Shown here piece after piece: positions 1 through 8,581 of a DNA stretch of 56,389 nt; within the stretch, counting starts at the first letter, position 1, and each line of letters opens with the position of its first letter. The notes under the pieces are model-generated. The model saw only the letters and a program-made list of their open reading frames with translations, was not told the DNA's origin and ran no database searches. The DNA lies in NCBI GenBank assembly GCA_913056125.1, contig CAJXNC010000015.1:1-56389 (forward strand), in the 5' to 3' direction. A program made the position numbers and the translations under genes. The DNA comes from an uncultured Altererythrobacter sp. (GTDB lineage: Bacteria > Pseudomonadota > Alphaproteobacteria > Sphingomonadales > Sphingomonadaceae).

Positions 1-114
<114 letters not shown>

Positions 115-143
115 GTTTTCGCAGCCAATCGGCACGAAACAAG

Positions 144-176
144 AAGGGGAGGTACCGCAAGGTGCCTCCCCTTTTT
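144..176 (+). terminator. Intrinsic terminator
   Basis: An 11-bp stem, GGGGAGGTACC (146-156) and GGTGCCTCCCC (161-171) with one T-G pair, encloses a GCAA tetraloop and is followed by five T residues (172-176). This is a textbook Rho-independent terminator for the gene ending at 114. It overlaps the first possible start of the hydrolase frame at 162, which argues for the later start at 213. Confidence 0.9.
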
Positions 177-212
177 GCTGTGCGGTGCTATTGTAAGCGC
201 AAAGGGAGAGAC

Positions 213-899
213 ATGATGGCCAATTTCGTACTCGTCCATGGCGCCTGGGGCGGCGGACATACCTATGGCGAAGTTCCCGCCCGGCTCGAGGCCGAAGGGC
301 ATGATGTCCTCGTCGCCACCCTGCCCGGCCTCGGCTCACGCCAGGGCGAGCTGCATCCCGGCATCACGCTGACAGACCATGTCGATGCCGTGTGCGAACA
401 GGTCGCCGCCGCCGGGATCGACCGCTTCATCCTCGCGGGCCATTCCTATGGCGGCATGGTCATCACCAGCGTCGCCTCGCGCCTTGGCAAGAGCATCGAC
501 GCAATTCTCTATATTGACGCCTTCATGCCCGCCGGCGGGCAGAGCCTGTGGGACATTACCGGCGAGTTCGAGCACAATTGGTATATCGATACGCAGAAGG
601 ACCGGCCCGGCCTGATCCGCCCGCTCGGAACACCGCCCGAATTCGAACCCGTCCCCGGCATTGTCGGCTACCATCCGCTACTCACCCTGCTCGAAGGCGC
701 AGAAAGCAGCGGGGACGAGGCGGGCATCCCCAAGAAGGCCTATATCCTGGCGACGGGTTACGAGCCCTCGCCCTTCCCGCGCTTCGCCGCGATCGCCAAG
801 GCGGAAGGCTGGGAATATCATGAGACGGGAACCGATCATTTCGTGATGGAGAACGATCCGGAACTGACCACGCAAGTCTTGCTGGGACTGGCAGGCTGA
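213..899 (+). CDS. Alpha/beta hydrolase (esterase/hydroxynitrile-lyase-like)
   Basis: A compact 228-residue alpha/beta hydrolase. The N-terminal FVLVHGAWGGG carries the HG oxyanion-hole motif. The nucleophile elbow GHSYGG places Ser near residue 78, and a GTDHFVM segment near the C-terminus supplies the catalytic His. There is no signal peptide, so it should be cytoplasmic. The size and the short HG-x-W start resemble the plant methylesterase/hydroxynitrile-lyase branch found in many proteobacteria. The substrate cannot be read from sequence. I chose the ATG at 213 because AAAGGGAGAG lies just upstream and the longer frame begins inside a terminator. It stands alone, 18 bp before the MtfA-like gene on the same strand. 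Confidence 0.88.
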   Translation: MMANFVLVHGAWGGGHTYGEVPARLEAEGHDVLVATLPGLGSRQGELHPGITLTDHVDAVCEQVAAAGIDRFILAGHSYGGMVITSVASRLGKSIDAILYIDAFMPAGGQSLWDITGEFEHNWYIDTQKDRPGLIRPLGTPPEFEPVPGIVGYHPLLTLLEGAESSGDEAGIPKKAYILATGYEPSPFPRFAAIAKAEGWEYHETGTDHFVMENDPELTTQVLLGLAG

Positions 900-917
900 G
901 CAGTTGCGCGCGCATCC

Positions 918-1733
918 TTGACCTATTTGCCACTCCTTCTTGCAGCGCTGCTCCTTTTGGGAGGGCTTTGGTATCGCCGCAGACTACGGAAGAGGAAGCG
1001 CGAAAAACTGCTGGCGACACCTCTTACTGCACAGCAGCGCGAGAAGCTGACACAGCTGGTACCGATTGTCCGTAGGTTGCCCGAGTCATTGCGGCCCAGT
1101 CTCGAGGGCAAGATGAACCTGTTCCTCGATCAGGTTACCTTTCGCGGCAATCTGGACCTTGAGGTGAAGGAGGAAATGAGGCTCTCGATTGCCGCGCAAG
1201 CCTGCCTCCTGGTCGTCAACAGCCCCGACTGGTACCACACGCTCAGGAACGTGCTGGTCTACCCGGCGGCATTCAGCACCGGTCGTGGCAGGCACGATGG
1301 CATCGTCGTTCACGAGTGGAATTCCGGCCTGGCAGGAGAAAGCTGGTCCCGAGGTCCGATCGTCCTGTCCTGGGACCATGCGCTGCAGGGTGGGCTCGAT
1401 GCGGATGACGGGCATAACGTCGTAATCCACGAATTCGCTCACCAGTTGGACAATTTGACCGGTCACACCAATGGTATCCCCCTCCTGCGAAAAGGGCAGA
1501 GATATGCGGACTGGGAGAAGGCCATGCTGGACGCCTACCGTGCCCACGTGGAGAGGGTTGAGGCCGGGCATCGAACCCTTATCGACGCCTATGGTGCCAT
1601 GAACCATCAAGAGTTCTTCGCCGAAGCGACCGTGACGTTTTTCGAAAAGCCGCGCGCGCTACGCCGCGAGGAACCAGCACTCTATGCACAGCTCGCGGCG
1701 CTATATGCGCTCGATCCTGCGGAGTGGAACTGA
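918..1733 (+). CDS. mtfA: M90-family zinc metallopeptidase (MtfA-like)
   Basis: A 271-residue protein with an N-terminal hydrophobic segment (about residues 4-19) followed by a basic stretch, then the MtfA/M90 peptidase domain. The zinc site is visible: HEFAH at about 171-175 supplies two His and the catalytic Glu, and the downstream HQEFFAEATVTFFEKP (about 230-245) is the conserved block with the third ligand. In E. coli MtfA is a cytosolic aminopeptidase-like protein that binds the glucose repressor Mlc. No Mlc target is visible here, so the regulatory role is unproven. The N-terminal membrane anchor is usual in alphaproteobacterial members. The start is a TTG without a clear Shine-Dalgarno; it is the only candidate that keeps the hydrophobic N-terminus. 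Confidence 0.88.
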   Translation: MTYLPLLLAALLLLGGLWYRRRLRKRKREKLLATPLTAQQREKLTQLVPIVRRLPESLRPSLEGKMNLFLDQVTFRGNLDLEVKEEMRLSIAAQACLLVVNSPDWYHTLRNVLVYPAAFSTGRGRHDGIVVHEWNSGLAGESWSRGPIVLSWDHALQGGLDADDGHNVVIHEFAHQLDNLTGHTNGIPLLRKGQRYADWEKAMLDAYRAHVERVEAGHRTLIDAYGAMNHQEFFAEATVTFFEKPRALRREEPALYAQLAALYALDPAEWN

Positions 1734-1781
1734 ACGCCCGCTCCTGGCGGCATTCGTTGCGTTTCCTGCCGTCCCCTCGAA

Positions 1782-2192
1782 TTAGATGAGCTTGCCCATA
1801 TCCGTGCGCGGTTCCATTTCGTAGCCGAGCTTTGCGTAGAAGCCGGTCACCGGATTGCCTTCACGCACCTGCAGATTGACCTTGAGGCAACCCCGCGCTT
1901 TCAGCGCCGCCTCTGCGTGCTCCACCAGCGCCCGGCCGATACCCTCGCCCTGCCGCGCTCTGCTGACCGCCACCGAATAGAGCCAGCCGCGATGGCCGCC
2001 ATAGTCAGCCATGATCGAGCCGATGACCTCGTCGCCATCGACCGCGACGAAAAGCAGGTCCGGTTGTTCGGCCAGCTTGGCGGGGACGGAAACTGCTGCG
2101 CGGTTGCGCGGCGGATCGTCCGGGAAGGCCTCGCGCCACAATGCGTCGAGCCCGGCAAAGTGCTCGTCGCGATAGGTGACGACCTGCGTCAC
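1782..2192 (-). CDS. GNAT family N-acetyltransferase
   Basis: A 136-residue single-domain GCN5-related acetyltransferase. The segment LYSVAVSRARQGEGIGRALV matches the acetyl-CoA binding motif A (RxxGxG/A) and the tail NPVTGFYAKLGYE is motif B, as in the YpeA subgroup. The acceptor substrate is not predictable. The GTG start overlaps the stop of the upstream nitronate monooxygenase by 4 bp, so the two are translationally coupled. The gene converges on mtfA with a 48-bp gap. Confidence 0.88.
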   Translation of the reverse strand: MTQVVTYRDEHFAGLDALWREAFPDDPPRNRAAVSVPAKLAEQPDLLFVAVDGDEVIGSIMADYGGHRGWLYSVAVSRARQGEGIGRALVEHAEAALKARGCLKVNLQVREGNPVTGFYAKLGYEMEPRTDMGKLI

Positions 2193-3199
2193 CGCCCGGA
2201 CAGTGCCTCTTCGCTCTCGGCCATCAATGCCTGGATGATATCGGCAACCGGCTCTTCGGTCTTGACCATGCCGACGCTCTGCCCGGCCATGAGCGAGCCA
2301 TTCTCGACATCGCCATCGATCACCGCGCGGCGCAGGGCTCCGGCCCAGAAATGTTCGATACGCAATTGCGCCTCGTTCATGTCGACGCTGCCCTGGTCGA
2401 GCAGCAGGCCGACCTCGCGCTGCTTGGCGGTAAATTCCTCCGTGCCCTTGTTCTTGAGCGCACGAACGGGGATCACCGGAAGGCGCGGATCGAGCTGCAC
2501 GCTGGCCACCGCATCGCGCGCATTGGCGCGGAAGAAGGCCTTCTTGAAATCAGGATGGGCGATGCTCTCGGTTGCACAGGCAAAGCGCGTGCCGAGCTGC
2601 ACGCCGGCAGCGCCCATTTCGAGATAGGCAGCAATCATGTCGCCCTTGCCGATCCCGCCGGCGACGAAAACGAGATTGTCTTCTGCCAGTTCGGGCAGGA
2701 TTTCCTGCGCCAGCACGCTGGTCGCCACAGGGCCGATATGACCGCCCGCCTCATTGCCTTCGATCACCAGGGCGTCTGCGCCGGAGCGCAGCAGCTTCTT
2801 GCCCAGCGCCAGCATGGGGGCGAAGCAGATCAGCTTGGCGCCCTTCGCCTTGATCGCCTCGACGCTACCCTTGGGCGGCAATCCGCCGGCGAGCACCACA
2901 TGGGTCACCTCGTGCTTGGCGCAAACCTCGATCAGCTCGAACAGGTCGGGATGCATGGTAATGAGGTTCACCCCGAACGGCTTGTCGGTCAGCACCTTGG
3001 TGGCGGCGATCTCGGCATCGAGCAGGTCTGGCGTCATGGCACCACAGGCGATCACGCCGAAGCCGCCGCCATTGCTGATCGCCGACACGAGGCCACGCTC
3101 CGAAACCCAGCTCATCGCGCCGCACATGATCGCATAATCGGTGCCGAGGAATTCGGCGCCGCGCTGCATCAGGGCCAAGGTCTTGGGAAAAGCTGTCAT
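2189..3199 (-). CDS. Nitronate monooxygenase (2-nitropropane dioxygenase family)
   Basis: A 336-residue FMN-dependent TIM-barrel protein of the nitronate monooxygenase family, which oxidises alkyl nitronates such as propionate 3-nitronate and protects against nitro toxins; some members are enoyl-ACP reductases. Visible features are the N-terminal CGAMSWVSERGLVSAISNGG, the flavin phosphate-binding GGHIGPV region and VAGGIGKGDMIAAYLEMGA. The frame is open further upstream (to 3295), but the ATG at 3199 gives the normal family length and a standard N-terminus. It is the first gene of a two-gene operon with the GNAT gene (4-bp overlap). Confidence 0.88.
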   Translation of the reverse strand: MTAFPKTLALMQRGAEFLGTDYAIMCGAMSWVSERGLVSAISNGGGFGVIACGAMTPDLLDAEIAATKVLTDKPFGVNLITMHPDLFELIEVCAKHEVTHVVLAGGLPPKGSVEAIKAKGAKLICFAPMLALGKKLLRSGADALVIEGNEAGGHIGPVATSVLAQEILPELAEDNLVFVAGGIGKGDMIAAYLEMGAAGVQLGTRFACATESIAHPDFKKAFFRANARDAVASVQLDPRLPVIPVRALKNKGTEEFTAKQREVGLLLDQGSVDMNEAQLRIEHFWAGALRRAVIDGDVENGSLMAGQSVGMVKTEEPVADIIQALMAESEEALSGR

Positions 3200-3361
3200 G
3201 TGGGGATCAATCCGCAAATTGGCGCCCAGGACGGGCCGTTTGCGCGCCTTTTGGCGAGGTGCGCGGAATCTGGCAAGTGCAGGCGTGACGCGCAATAGCC
3301 ATTGCCTCGCAGTAGTATAGCTCTAGGTTCCGCCGCGAAACCGATTGGGAGGGGATTGCAC

Positions 3362-3895
3362 ATGAAGATGCGTTTGAACACGCTTGCCCTGATTTCTGCC
3401 GCCACGGCGAGCCTGGCGCTGGTTGGCTGCCAGGAAGCCGGGGACGATGCCGAAGACGCGCTGCTCACCGCGCTGGCGGATGAGGCCGCGATCGAGGACT
3501 TGCTGACCAGCTATTATTACGATTTCGGCGGCGGCGTGGCCGAGAAGGTCGGTGAGTTCTACGCCGAGGACGGCGAAATGGTGCTTGGCGAAACCAGCTA
3601 TAAGGGTATCGATGCGATCCGCGGCGCATACGAAGCCGTGCCTTCGGACGCTCCGCAGCGCAGTGCCGCCGCGCTCAACATCCTGATCGGCAATCCCTTG
3701 ATCAAGGTCGATGGCGACACGGCAACCGCGCGCCTCGTCTTCACCGAGACGATTATCGACGAGGAAGGCGATGCGCCGCGTATACTGGTCCAGGGCCGCG
3801 AGTTCGACTGGCTGGTCAAGCGGGACGGCGAGTGGAAGATCCTCAAGCGCCAGATCATGGGCGCAAGCGACGTTCCCGAAGGCTGGGTAGACTGA
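3362..3895 (+). CDS. NTF2-like (SnoaL-type) lipoprotein
   Basis: A 177-residue protein with a lipoprotein signal peptide: a basic start, a hydrophobic stretch and the lipobox LVGC with Cys at about residue 19. The mature part reads as an NTF2-like cone domain: LADEAAIEDLLTSYYYDFGGG, VGEFYAEDGEMVL, a conserved strand pair and a C-terminal EWKILKRQI strand. Such domains include SnoaL cyclases, ketosteroid isomerases and many ligand-binding proteins of unknown role, so no reaction is assigned. The ATG at 3362 follows GGGAGGGG at a good distance. It converges on lysC, with a repeat element between them. Confidence 0.82.
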   Translation: MKMRLNTLALISAATASLALVGCQEAGDDAEDALLTALADEAAIEDLLTSYYYDFGGGVAEKVGEFYAEDGEMVLGETSYKGIDAIRGAYEAVPSDAPQRSAAALNILIGNPLIKVDGDTATARLVFTETIIDEEGDAPRILVQGREFDWLVKRDGEWKILKRQIMGASDVPEGWVD

Positions 3896-3920
3896 CGCCT
3901 CAACGGTTGGCGATCAGCCG

Positions 3921-4006
3921 ACCGCAAGGCCGAATGGCCGCCCGCAGCGGGGGCAGCTTGCCTGCCCGCCTAGCGAGGACGAATGCGCAGATGCGCATTC
4001 GCAACT
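3921..4006. repeat. Convergent-intergenic hairpin repeat, copy 1
   Basis: The gap between two converging stop codons holds a repeat also seen at 40773-40860 (inverted) and, more diverged, at 21840-21990. The best conserved part is about 50 nt: CAGCTTGCCTGCC, then GCGAGGA, then a perfect 9-bp hairpin CGAATGCGC-AGAT-GCGCATTCG at 3980-4001. The same hairpin with a GGAT/ATCC loop occurs in the second copy. The location suggests a bidirectional terminator or REP-like element. Confidence 0.8.
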
Positions 4007-4010
4007 CAAA

Positions 4011-5291
4011 TCAGGCCGCTTCGTCCTTCGCATCGAGGCCATAGGCCGTGTGCAGCACGCGCACGGCCAGCTCGGTCTCGTCGGCATCGATCAGCACGGA
4101 AATCTTGATCTCCGAAGTGGAGATCGCCTGCACGTTGATGCCGCGATCGGCCAGCGCCTTGAACATGGAGGCGGCCACGCCGGTATGGCTCTTCATGCCC
4201 ATGCCGACGACCGAGACCTTGGCCACATTGGCATCGGTGATGATGCGGTTGTAGCCGATCTTCTCCTTGAGGTTTTCCAGCAGGGCCTGCGCGCGTGCCA
4301 GTTCGGCCTGGGGCACGGTGAAGGTGACGTCTGTCTCGCCCTTGTCGCGGCCGACATTCTGGATGATCATGTCGACATTAATGCCGGCCTCGCCCAGCGG
4401 CAGGAAGATCTCGGCAACGGCGCCCGGCTTGTCGGGTACGCGGGTCAGCACAACGCGGGCCTCGTTCTTGTCGAGGGCAATACCGGTAACGGTCTGGCGT
4501 TCCATCTTCTGTTCCTTGAGTATGTCATCCATCTCCTCTTCGGAGACGATCATGGTGCCGGGCAGCGTGTCCGCGGAGGGCGCATCGTCGTCCACGAAGG
4601 AGGACAGCACTTGCACGCGCACATTGCGCTTCATGGCGAGGCTGACCGAGCGCGTCTGCAGCACCTTGGCGCCGACAGAGGCGAGCTCGAGCATCTCCTC
4701 ATAGGTCACGTATTTCTGCTTCTGCGCGCGGGCCACGATACGCGGATCGGTGGTGTAGACGCCGTCGACGTCGGTGTAGATGTCGCAGCGATCGGCACCC
4801 ACTGCCGCCGCAATGGCTACAGCCGACGTATCCGACCCGCCGCGCCCCATCGTGGAGATGCGACCATCTTCGGACAGGCCCTGGAAGCCGGGGATCACGG
4901 CGATCTCGCCAGCCTGCATGTGCTCGACCAGCCTGGAAGCGTCGAAATCGTCGATGCGGGCATTCGCATGGACCGAGAAGGTCTTGATCGGAACCTGCCA
5001 GCCAAGCCAACTGCGCGCCTTGCAGCCCATTGCCTGCAGCGTCAGCGCCAGCAACCCGCTGGTCACCTGCTCGCCGCTGGAAACAACCGCATCATATTCG
5101 GCCGGATCGTAAAGCGGGTTGGCCTCGCGGCAGAAGTTGACCAGGCGATCGGTCTCGCCCGCCATGGCGGAAACCACCACCGCGACTTCATTGCCGCCCT
5201 CGGCCTGCTTGCGCACGATATTGGCGACACGGCGGATACGTTCCGTGCCGGCCATGGACGTGCCGCCGAATTTCATCACGATACGGGCCAA
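4011..5291 (-). CDS. lysC: Aspartokinase
   Basis: A 426-residue aspartate kinase, which phosphorylates L-aspartate in the first step of lysine, threonine, methionine and diaminopimelate synthesis. The kinase domain (about 1-250) starts with MKFGGTSMA (ATP binding) and contains TMGRGGSDTSA and DIYTDVDGVYTTDPR (substrate binding). Two C-terminal ACT domains (about 265-420) supply feedback control, as in the LysC alpha-type enzymes. The start is a TTG at 5291 preceded by GGGGAG six bases upstream; no better start exists. It is divergent from ubiG across about 76 bp. Confidence 0.96.
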   Translation of the reverse strand: MARIVMKFGGTSMAGTERIRRVANIVRKQAEGGNEVAVVVSAMAGETDRLVNFCREANPLYDPAEYDAVVSSGEQVTSGLLALTLQAMGCKARSWLGWQVPIKTFSVHANARIDDFDASRLVEHMQAGEIAVIPGFQGLSEDGRISTMGRGGSDTSAVAIAAAVGADRCDIYTDVDGVYTTDPRIVARAQKQKYVTYEEMLELASVGAKVLQTRSVSLAMKRNVRVQVLSSFVDDDAPSADTLPGTMIVSEEEMDDILKEQKMERQTVTGIALDKNEARVVLTRVPDKPGAVAEIFLPLGEAGINVDMIIQNVGRDKGETDVTFTVPQAELARAQALLENLKEKIGYNRIITDANVAKVSVVGMGMKSHTGVAASMFKALADRGINVQAISTSEIKISVLIDADETELAVRVLHTAYGLDAKDEAA

Positions 5292-5367
5292 GATAGCTCC
5301 CCTGCTGGACGCCCTGTTGTCATTATCGAGTCTGGCTCGAAGCTTCGCGCGCTGTTAGGGGCAGCAC

Positions 5368-6105
5368 ATGGCTGATGCAAGCTTCGCAAGTGCAACCATA
5401 AGGCCCGAGGAAGCGGCGCATTTCGGTGCGCTCGCAGCGGACTGGTGGGACCCGAAGGGATCCAGCGCCATGCTGCACAGGCTGAACCCGGTGCGACTGG
5501 CCTTCCTTCGGGAAGCGATCGACTTGCATTGGGGCGGCGATGTGCGGAGCGTGAAGCCGCTTGTGGGCAAGAGCGCATTGGATGTCGGCTGCGGCGCGGG
5601 ACTGCTGTGCGAACCGCTGGCAAGGCTTGGTGCGAAGGTGACCGGCGTCGATGCGGCGGAAGAGAATATCGGCGCTGCCACTGCGCATGCCGAAGGGGTC
5701 GGACTGGACATCGACTATCGCCATGGCGAGTTGGGTTCGCTTGGGCTTGGCACTTTCTATTTGGTCACCAGCATGGAAGTGATTGAGCATGTCGCCGACA
5801 AGCAGGCTTTCGTGAGCCAACTCGCCGCACATCTCGCCCCCGGCGGATTGATGGTCCTCTCCACGCCCAACCGCACACTCGCCAGCCGGGCGATCATGAT
5901 CGGAGCGGCCGAGGGTCTTGGCGCGATCCCCAAGGGCACGCATCACTGGGATGATTTCATCACGCCCGACGAACTGGGCGAATTGCTTGCCGAGGCGGGC
6001 CTGCAAATGGGCGAGCCGAAGGGCATTAGCTGGCGTCCCTCGCAAGGCCTGCACCTCTCGGACGACCTCGCACTCAACTATATCGTGACCGCAAGGGCAG
6101 CCTGA
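5368..6105 (+). CDS. ubiG: Ubiquinone biosynthesis O-methyltransferase
   Basis: A 245-residue class I SAM methyltransferase. Motif I is ALDVGCGAGLLCEPLARLGA. The N-terminal HFGALAADWWDPKG and LHRLNPVRLAFLREA are diagnostic for UbiG, which performs both O-methylations in ubiquinone synthesis at the inner membrane face. The late segment STPNRTLASRA and a HHWDDFITPDEL block also fit. It is divergently arranged with lysC, a neighbourhood I associate with sphingomonads. The bestrophin-like gene starts 20 bp downstream and may be co-transcribed. Confidence 0.95.
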   Translation: MADASFASATIRPEEAAHFGALAADWWDPKGSSAMLHRLNPVRLAFLREAIDLHWGGDVRSVKPLVGKSALDVGCGAGLLCEPLARLGAKVTGVDAAEENIGAATAHAEGVGLDIDYRHGELGSLGLGTFYLVTSMEVIEHVADKQAFVSQLAAHLAPGGLMVLSTPNRTLASRAIMIGAAEGLGAIPKGTHHWDDFITPDELGELLAEAGLQMGEPKGISWRPSQGLHLSDDLALNYIVTARAA

Positions 6106-6125
6106 AGCATGGGCGCGCGCAAGCC

Positions 6126-7016
6126 ATGATCGTGCGCGACAAACCCACCAGGCTGGAACTGATCTTCGCCGTTCGCGGATCGATCGTCCCGGTGATCGCG
6201 CCGCGCCTGCTGCTGCTGGTGGCCCTTTCGGCGGTGATGGTCTGGGTGCATCACACCTATCCCGGCTTCCCGGAAGTCGACGGCGCGGGCTTTACCGTCT
6301 TCGGCATCGCGCTCTCGCTGTTCCTCGGTTTCCGCAACAATGCGGCTTACGAGCGCTGGTGGGAGGCCCGCAAGCTATGGGGCGGGCTGCTCGCCGATTT
6401 GCGCAGCCTCGCACGCGAACTCGACCTGTTCGAACGCGACGACAACCGCCGCAAGGACGTGCTGCGTACCGCGCGCGCCTTCATCCACCTGCATCGCGCC
6501 AGCCTGCGCCGGCTACCCGAGGACTCGCAAGCCCTCGCCTTCGGAGCGCAATTCACCAGCGCGCCCAATCCGCCCGACGCGGCACTGAACCACATGGCCC
6601 GGACTATTGCAGAAAGCGTTCGCGCGGGAAGCGTCGATGGCTTCGGCGCCAAGGCACTGGCCGAGCGACTGGCCAGCATCTCGCTGCAGCAGGCCGGATG
6701 CGAGCGGATCGCGACCACGCCGCTGCCCTATGTCTATTCGCTGCTGATCTACCGCACGACCTATCTCTACTGCCTGCTTCTGCCGTTGGCGCTAATCGGT
6801 CCTGCCGGCTGGCTGACACCGGTTTTCGTCGCCATCGTCGCCTATGTCTTCCTTGGCCTTGCCGAAGTGACCGAGGACCTAAGCCATCCTTTCGGCACCA
6901 CGCCCAATGGCCTGCCGCTCGATGCCATCTGCCGTCAGGCGGAGATCTGCCTAGCCGCCCATCTGGGCGAGGAAGCCCCGCCGCCGCTTGAGGCCAAGAA
7001 CTTCTTCCTGAGCTGA
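6126..7016 (+). CDS. Bestrophin family (UPF0187/YneE) ion channel
   Basis: A 296-residue inner-membrane protein of the bacterial bestrophin homologue family. The signature LGFRNNAAYERWWEARKLWG occurs in the N-terminal third, preceded by a hydrophobic segment (LLLLVALSAVMVWV). Later hydrophobic stretches (YVYSLLIYRTTYLYCLLLPLAL and FVAIVAYVFLGLAEV) end in the family block EVTEDLSHPFGTTPNGLPLDAICR. Bacterial bestrophins studied so far form pentameric cation channels. The physiological role here is unknown. It probably shares the ubiG transcript. Confidence 0.93.
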   Translation: MIVRDKPTRLELIFAVRGSIVPVIAPRLLLLVALSAVMVWVHHTYPGFPEVDGAGFTVFGIALSLFLGFRNNAAYERWWEARKLWGGLLADLRSLARELDLFERDDNRRKDVLRTARAFIHLHRASLRRLPEDSQALAFGAQFTSAPNPPDAALNHMARTIAESVRAGSVDGFGAKALAERLASISLQQAGCERIATTPLPYVYSLLIYRTTYLYCLLLPLALIGPAGWLTPVFVAIVAYVFLGLAEVTEDLSHPFGTTPNGLPLDAICRQAEICLAAHLGEEAPPPLEAKNFFLS

Positions 7017-7047
7017 GCCGGGCATTGCAGCCCTGGCACAGACCGGA

Positions 7048-7392
7048 TCACGCCAATGCAGCTTCCCACTGGTCGCTGTCGAAGCCGACCAGGAGACCAT
7101 TGTCGTAGATCGCCACCGGGCGTTTGATCATGCTCGGATGCTCGGCCATCAGCGCAACGGCCTTGTCCTTGTCGATGCCTTCCTTGTCGGCATCGGGCAG
7201 CTTGCGAAAGGTGGTGCCGCGCTTGTTGAGCAGAGCCTCCCAGCCGACCGCGCCCGCCCAGTCATGCAGCATTTTGGGGTCGGCACCTTCCTTCTTGTAG
7301 TCGTGGAAATTGTAGTCGACGCCATGCGCCTCCAACCACTTGCGCGCCTTCTTGACGGTGTCGCAATTGGGTATGCCGTAAAACTCGATCAT
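7048..7392 (-). CDS. ArsC/Spx-like reductase (YffB type)
   Basis: A 114-residue thioredoxin-fold protein of the ArsC/Spx superfamily. The N-terminus IEFYGIPNCDTVKKARKW carries a single Cys near residue 10 in the family position, and the NFHDYKKEG and LLNKRGTTFRKL blocks match the YffB subgroup. YffB-type proteins are glutathione-linked reductases of unclear substrate, so arsenate resistance should not be assumed; no ars genes are nearby. The ATG overlaps the stop of the upstream ABM-domain gene by 4 bp, which indicates translational coupling. Confidence 0.9.
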   Translation of the reverse strand: MIEFYGIPNCDTVKKARKWLEAHGVDYNFHDYKKEGADPKMLHDWAGAVGWEALLNKRGTTFRKLPDADKEGIDKDKAVALMAEHPSMIKRPVAIYDNGLLVGFDSDQWEAALA

Positions 7393-7703
7393 CGATCATC
7401 CTCTGCGGTAAATTCGTGAACTCTCGGGGAATCACAGGCGAAGAGCGTGTAACTTGCATAATAGCTCGCACGGCCCCGGCGCTGAACCTCCGAGTGCTCT
7501 GCTACCCGGCCCCAGCCTCGTGCCGATGCTTCGTCCGCCCATTCGGACAGGGCCACCACTTCGCCATCCTCTGACGTGTAGCTCTTGAAGGAGAGGAAGC
7601 CCTCCTGCTGAGCCGCCAGTTGTTCCATCCGTGCAGCATCCGCCGCATAGGCAGCCTCATCCATGTCTGCGCGCTTGCGGTTGCGAAAAACGACGAGGAA
7701 CAT
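7389..7703 (-). CDS. Antibiotic biosynthesis monooxygenase (ABM) domain protein
   Basis: A 104-residue single ferredoxin-like-fold domain. MFLVVFRNRKR forms the first strand, the segment with MEQLAAQQEGFLSFKSY is typical of ABM proteins, and the VVALSEWADEASARGWGRVAEH strand-helix follows. Members act as cofactor-free monooxygenases or haem-degrading enzymes, or have unknown roles; the substrate is not predictable. A purine-rich AGAAGGAAA lies just upstream of the ATG. The 29-nt motif at 7718-7746 sits only about 15 bases upstream, inside the likely promoter or leader. Confidence 0.82.
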   Translation of the reverse strand: MFLVVFRNRKRADMDEAAYAADAARMEQLAAQQEGFLSFKSYTSEDGEVVALSEWADEASARGWGRVAEHSEVQRRGRASYYASYTLFACDSPRVHEFTAEDDR

Positions 7704-7717
7704 CAGCGATTTCCTTC

Positions 7718-7746
7718 TAACCCCTCACACCTGACAGACTGTCCTG
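7718..7746 (-). repeat. 29-nt conserved motif, copy 1 (leader of the ABM gene)
   Basis: The block starts TAACCCCTCACACCTGACA on the plus strand and ends ACTGTCCTG. It recurs at 30021-30049 with a single base difference in 29. It contains a short inverted repeat GACA-GAC-TGTC. Here it lies directly upstream of the ABM start codon at 7703. The function is unknown; an operator, a leader RNA element or a mobile REP-like sequence are all possible. Confidence 0.75.
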
Positions 7747-7865
7747 ATGCAAAAAACTCTCCTTCCCCGGCATGGGCTTGGCAAGGGGCTTGGCAAGAGT
7801 ACCGGTGAAGGGGGAACGGGCGAGTCATCGCCAGTCTTCTAGCGGGGCTTTCGCCAGTAGGACAA

Positions 7866-8330
7866 TCAGCCAAGATGCGCGTCGGCAATGGCGACGGCCA
7901 GCGCATCGGCGGCATCGGCTCCGGCAATCTGCGCACCGGGAAGCAGCACTTTGAGCATGGCCTGCACTTGGGCCTTTTCCGCCCCGCCCGTGCCGACTAC
8001 CGATTTCTTCACCGCACGCGCGGCGTGTTCATGCACCTTTAGGCCCCGTGCCCCGCAGGCCGCCAGTACCGCACCGCGCGCCTGCGCCAGCTTGAGCGTC
8101 GATTGCGGGTTCTTGTTGAGATAGATTTCCTCGGCCGCCGCATGATCGGGACCATGTTCGGCAATAACCGCTTCGATCGCAGTCGCGAGATGCGAGAGCC
8201 GCACGGCCATAGGCGCCTTGGCCTCGGTCTTCACCTGGCCATTGGCGACATGGCTGATCCGGCTGCCCTCGGCGCGGATCACACCCCAGCCGGTACAGCT
8301 GAGCGAAGGATCGAGGCCGAGGATCAGCAT
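7866..8330 (-). CDS. ruvC: Crossover junction endodeoxyribonuclease RuvC
   Basis: A 154-residue Holliday-junction resolvase. The acidic catalytic residues are visible: Asp7 in LGLDPSLSCTGWG, the Glu of AAEEIYLNKNP, and the C-terminal DAADALAVAIADAH. It nicks four-way junctions together with RuvAB. RuvA and RuvB are not in the window. The start ATG overlaps the TAA of the small upstream gene by one base, and that gene overlaps yebC, so all three are one translationally linked operon. Confidence 0.95.
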   Translation of the reverse strand: MLILGLDPSLSCTGWGVIRAEGSRISHVANGQVKTEAKAPMAVRLSHLATAIEAVIAEHGPDHAAAEEIYLNKNPQSTLKLAQARGAVLAACGARGLKVHEHAARAVKKSVVGTGGAEKAQVQAMLKVLLPGAQIAGADAADALAVAIADAHLG

Positions 8331-8581
8331 TAGCCGTCGGAAGTTGGCGTCAGGCGAGCGATCTCGTCTAGCAAGATCTCTATATCTTGACGGGCATGCG
8401 CGATGAAATCCTGATCGGCAATACTGCCCCCCGACAGATAGATGTCGGAGCCATCGCTCGTCTCGATAAAGCTGCTGCCAGACGAGAAATCACGACCCTC
8501 GACCCAGGACTTCCAAGGACCGGGGGAAGCCGCGGAGATACGATCCCGAACGGAACGTAGATATTCCGCGTCAAGCGTCAA
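8330..8581 (-). CDS. Hypothetical 83-residue protein inside the yebC-ruvC operon
   Basis: A small soluble acidic protein. The pattern [16 protein letters not shown], then [33 protein letters not shown], resembles short phage-related and proteobacterial hypothetical proteins that end in the same ADxxFIAHARxDIxxLL helix; their function is not known to me. The TTG start overlaps the yebC stop by 4 bp and its TAA overlaps the ruvC ATG by 1 bp. This placement makes it a real, translated gene despite the weak start codon. Confidence 0.75.
   Translation of the reverse strand: MTLDAEYLRSVRDRISAASPGPWKSWVEGRDFSSGSSFIETSDGSDIYLSGGSIADQDFIAHARQDIEILLDEIARLTPTSDG

Noticed and set aside
4050-5375. 441-residue plus-strand frame opposite lysC
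   Set aside because: Antisense shadow; lysC has complete kinase and ACT domains.
7048-7392. Arsenate reductase as part of an ars resistance operon
   Set aside because: The sequence fits the YffB/Spx-like subgroup and no arsR, arsB or acr3 genes are nearby.
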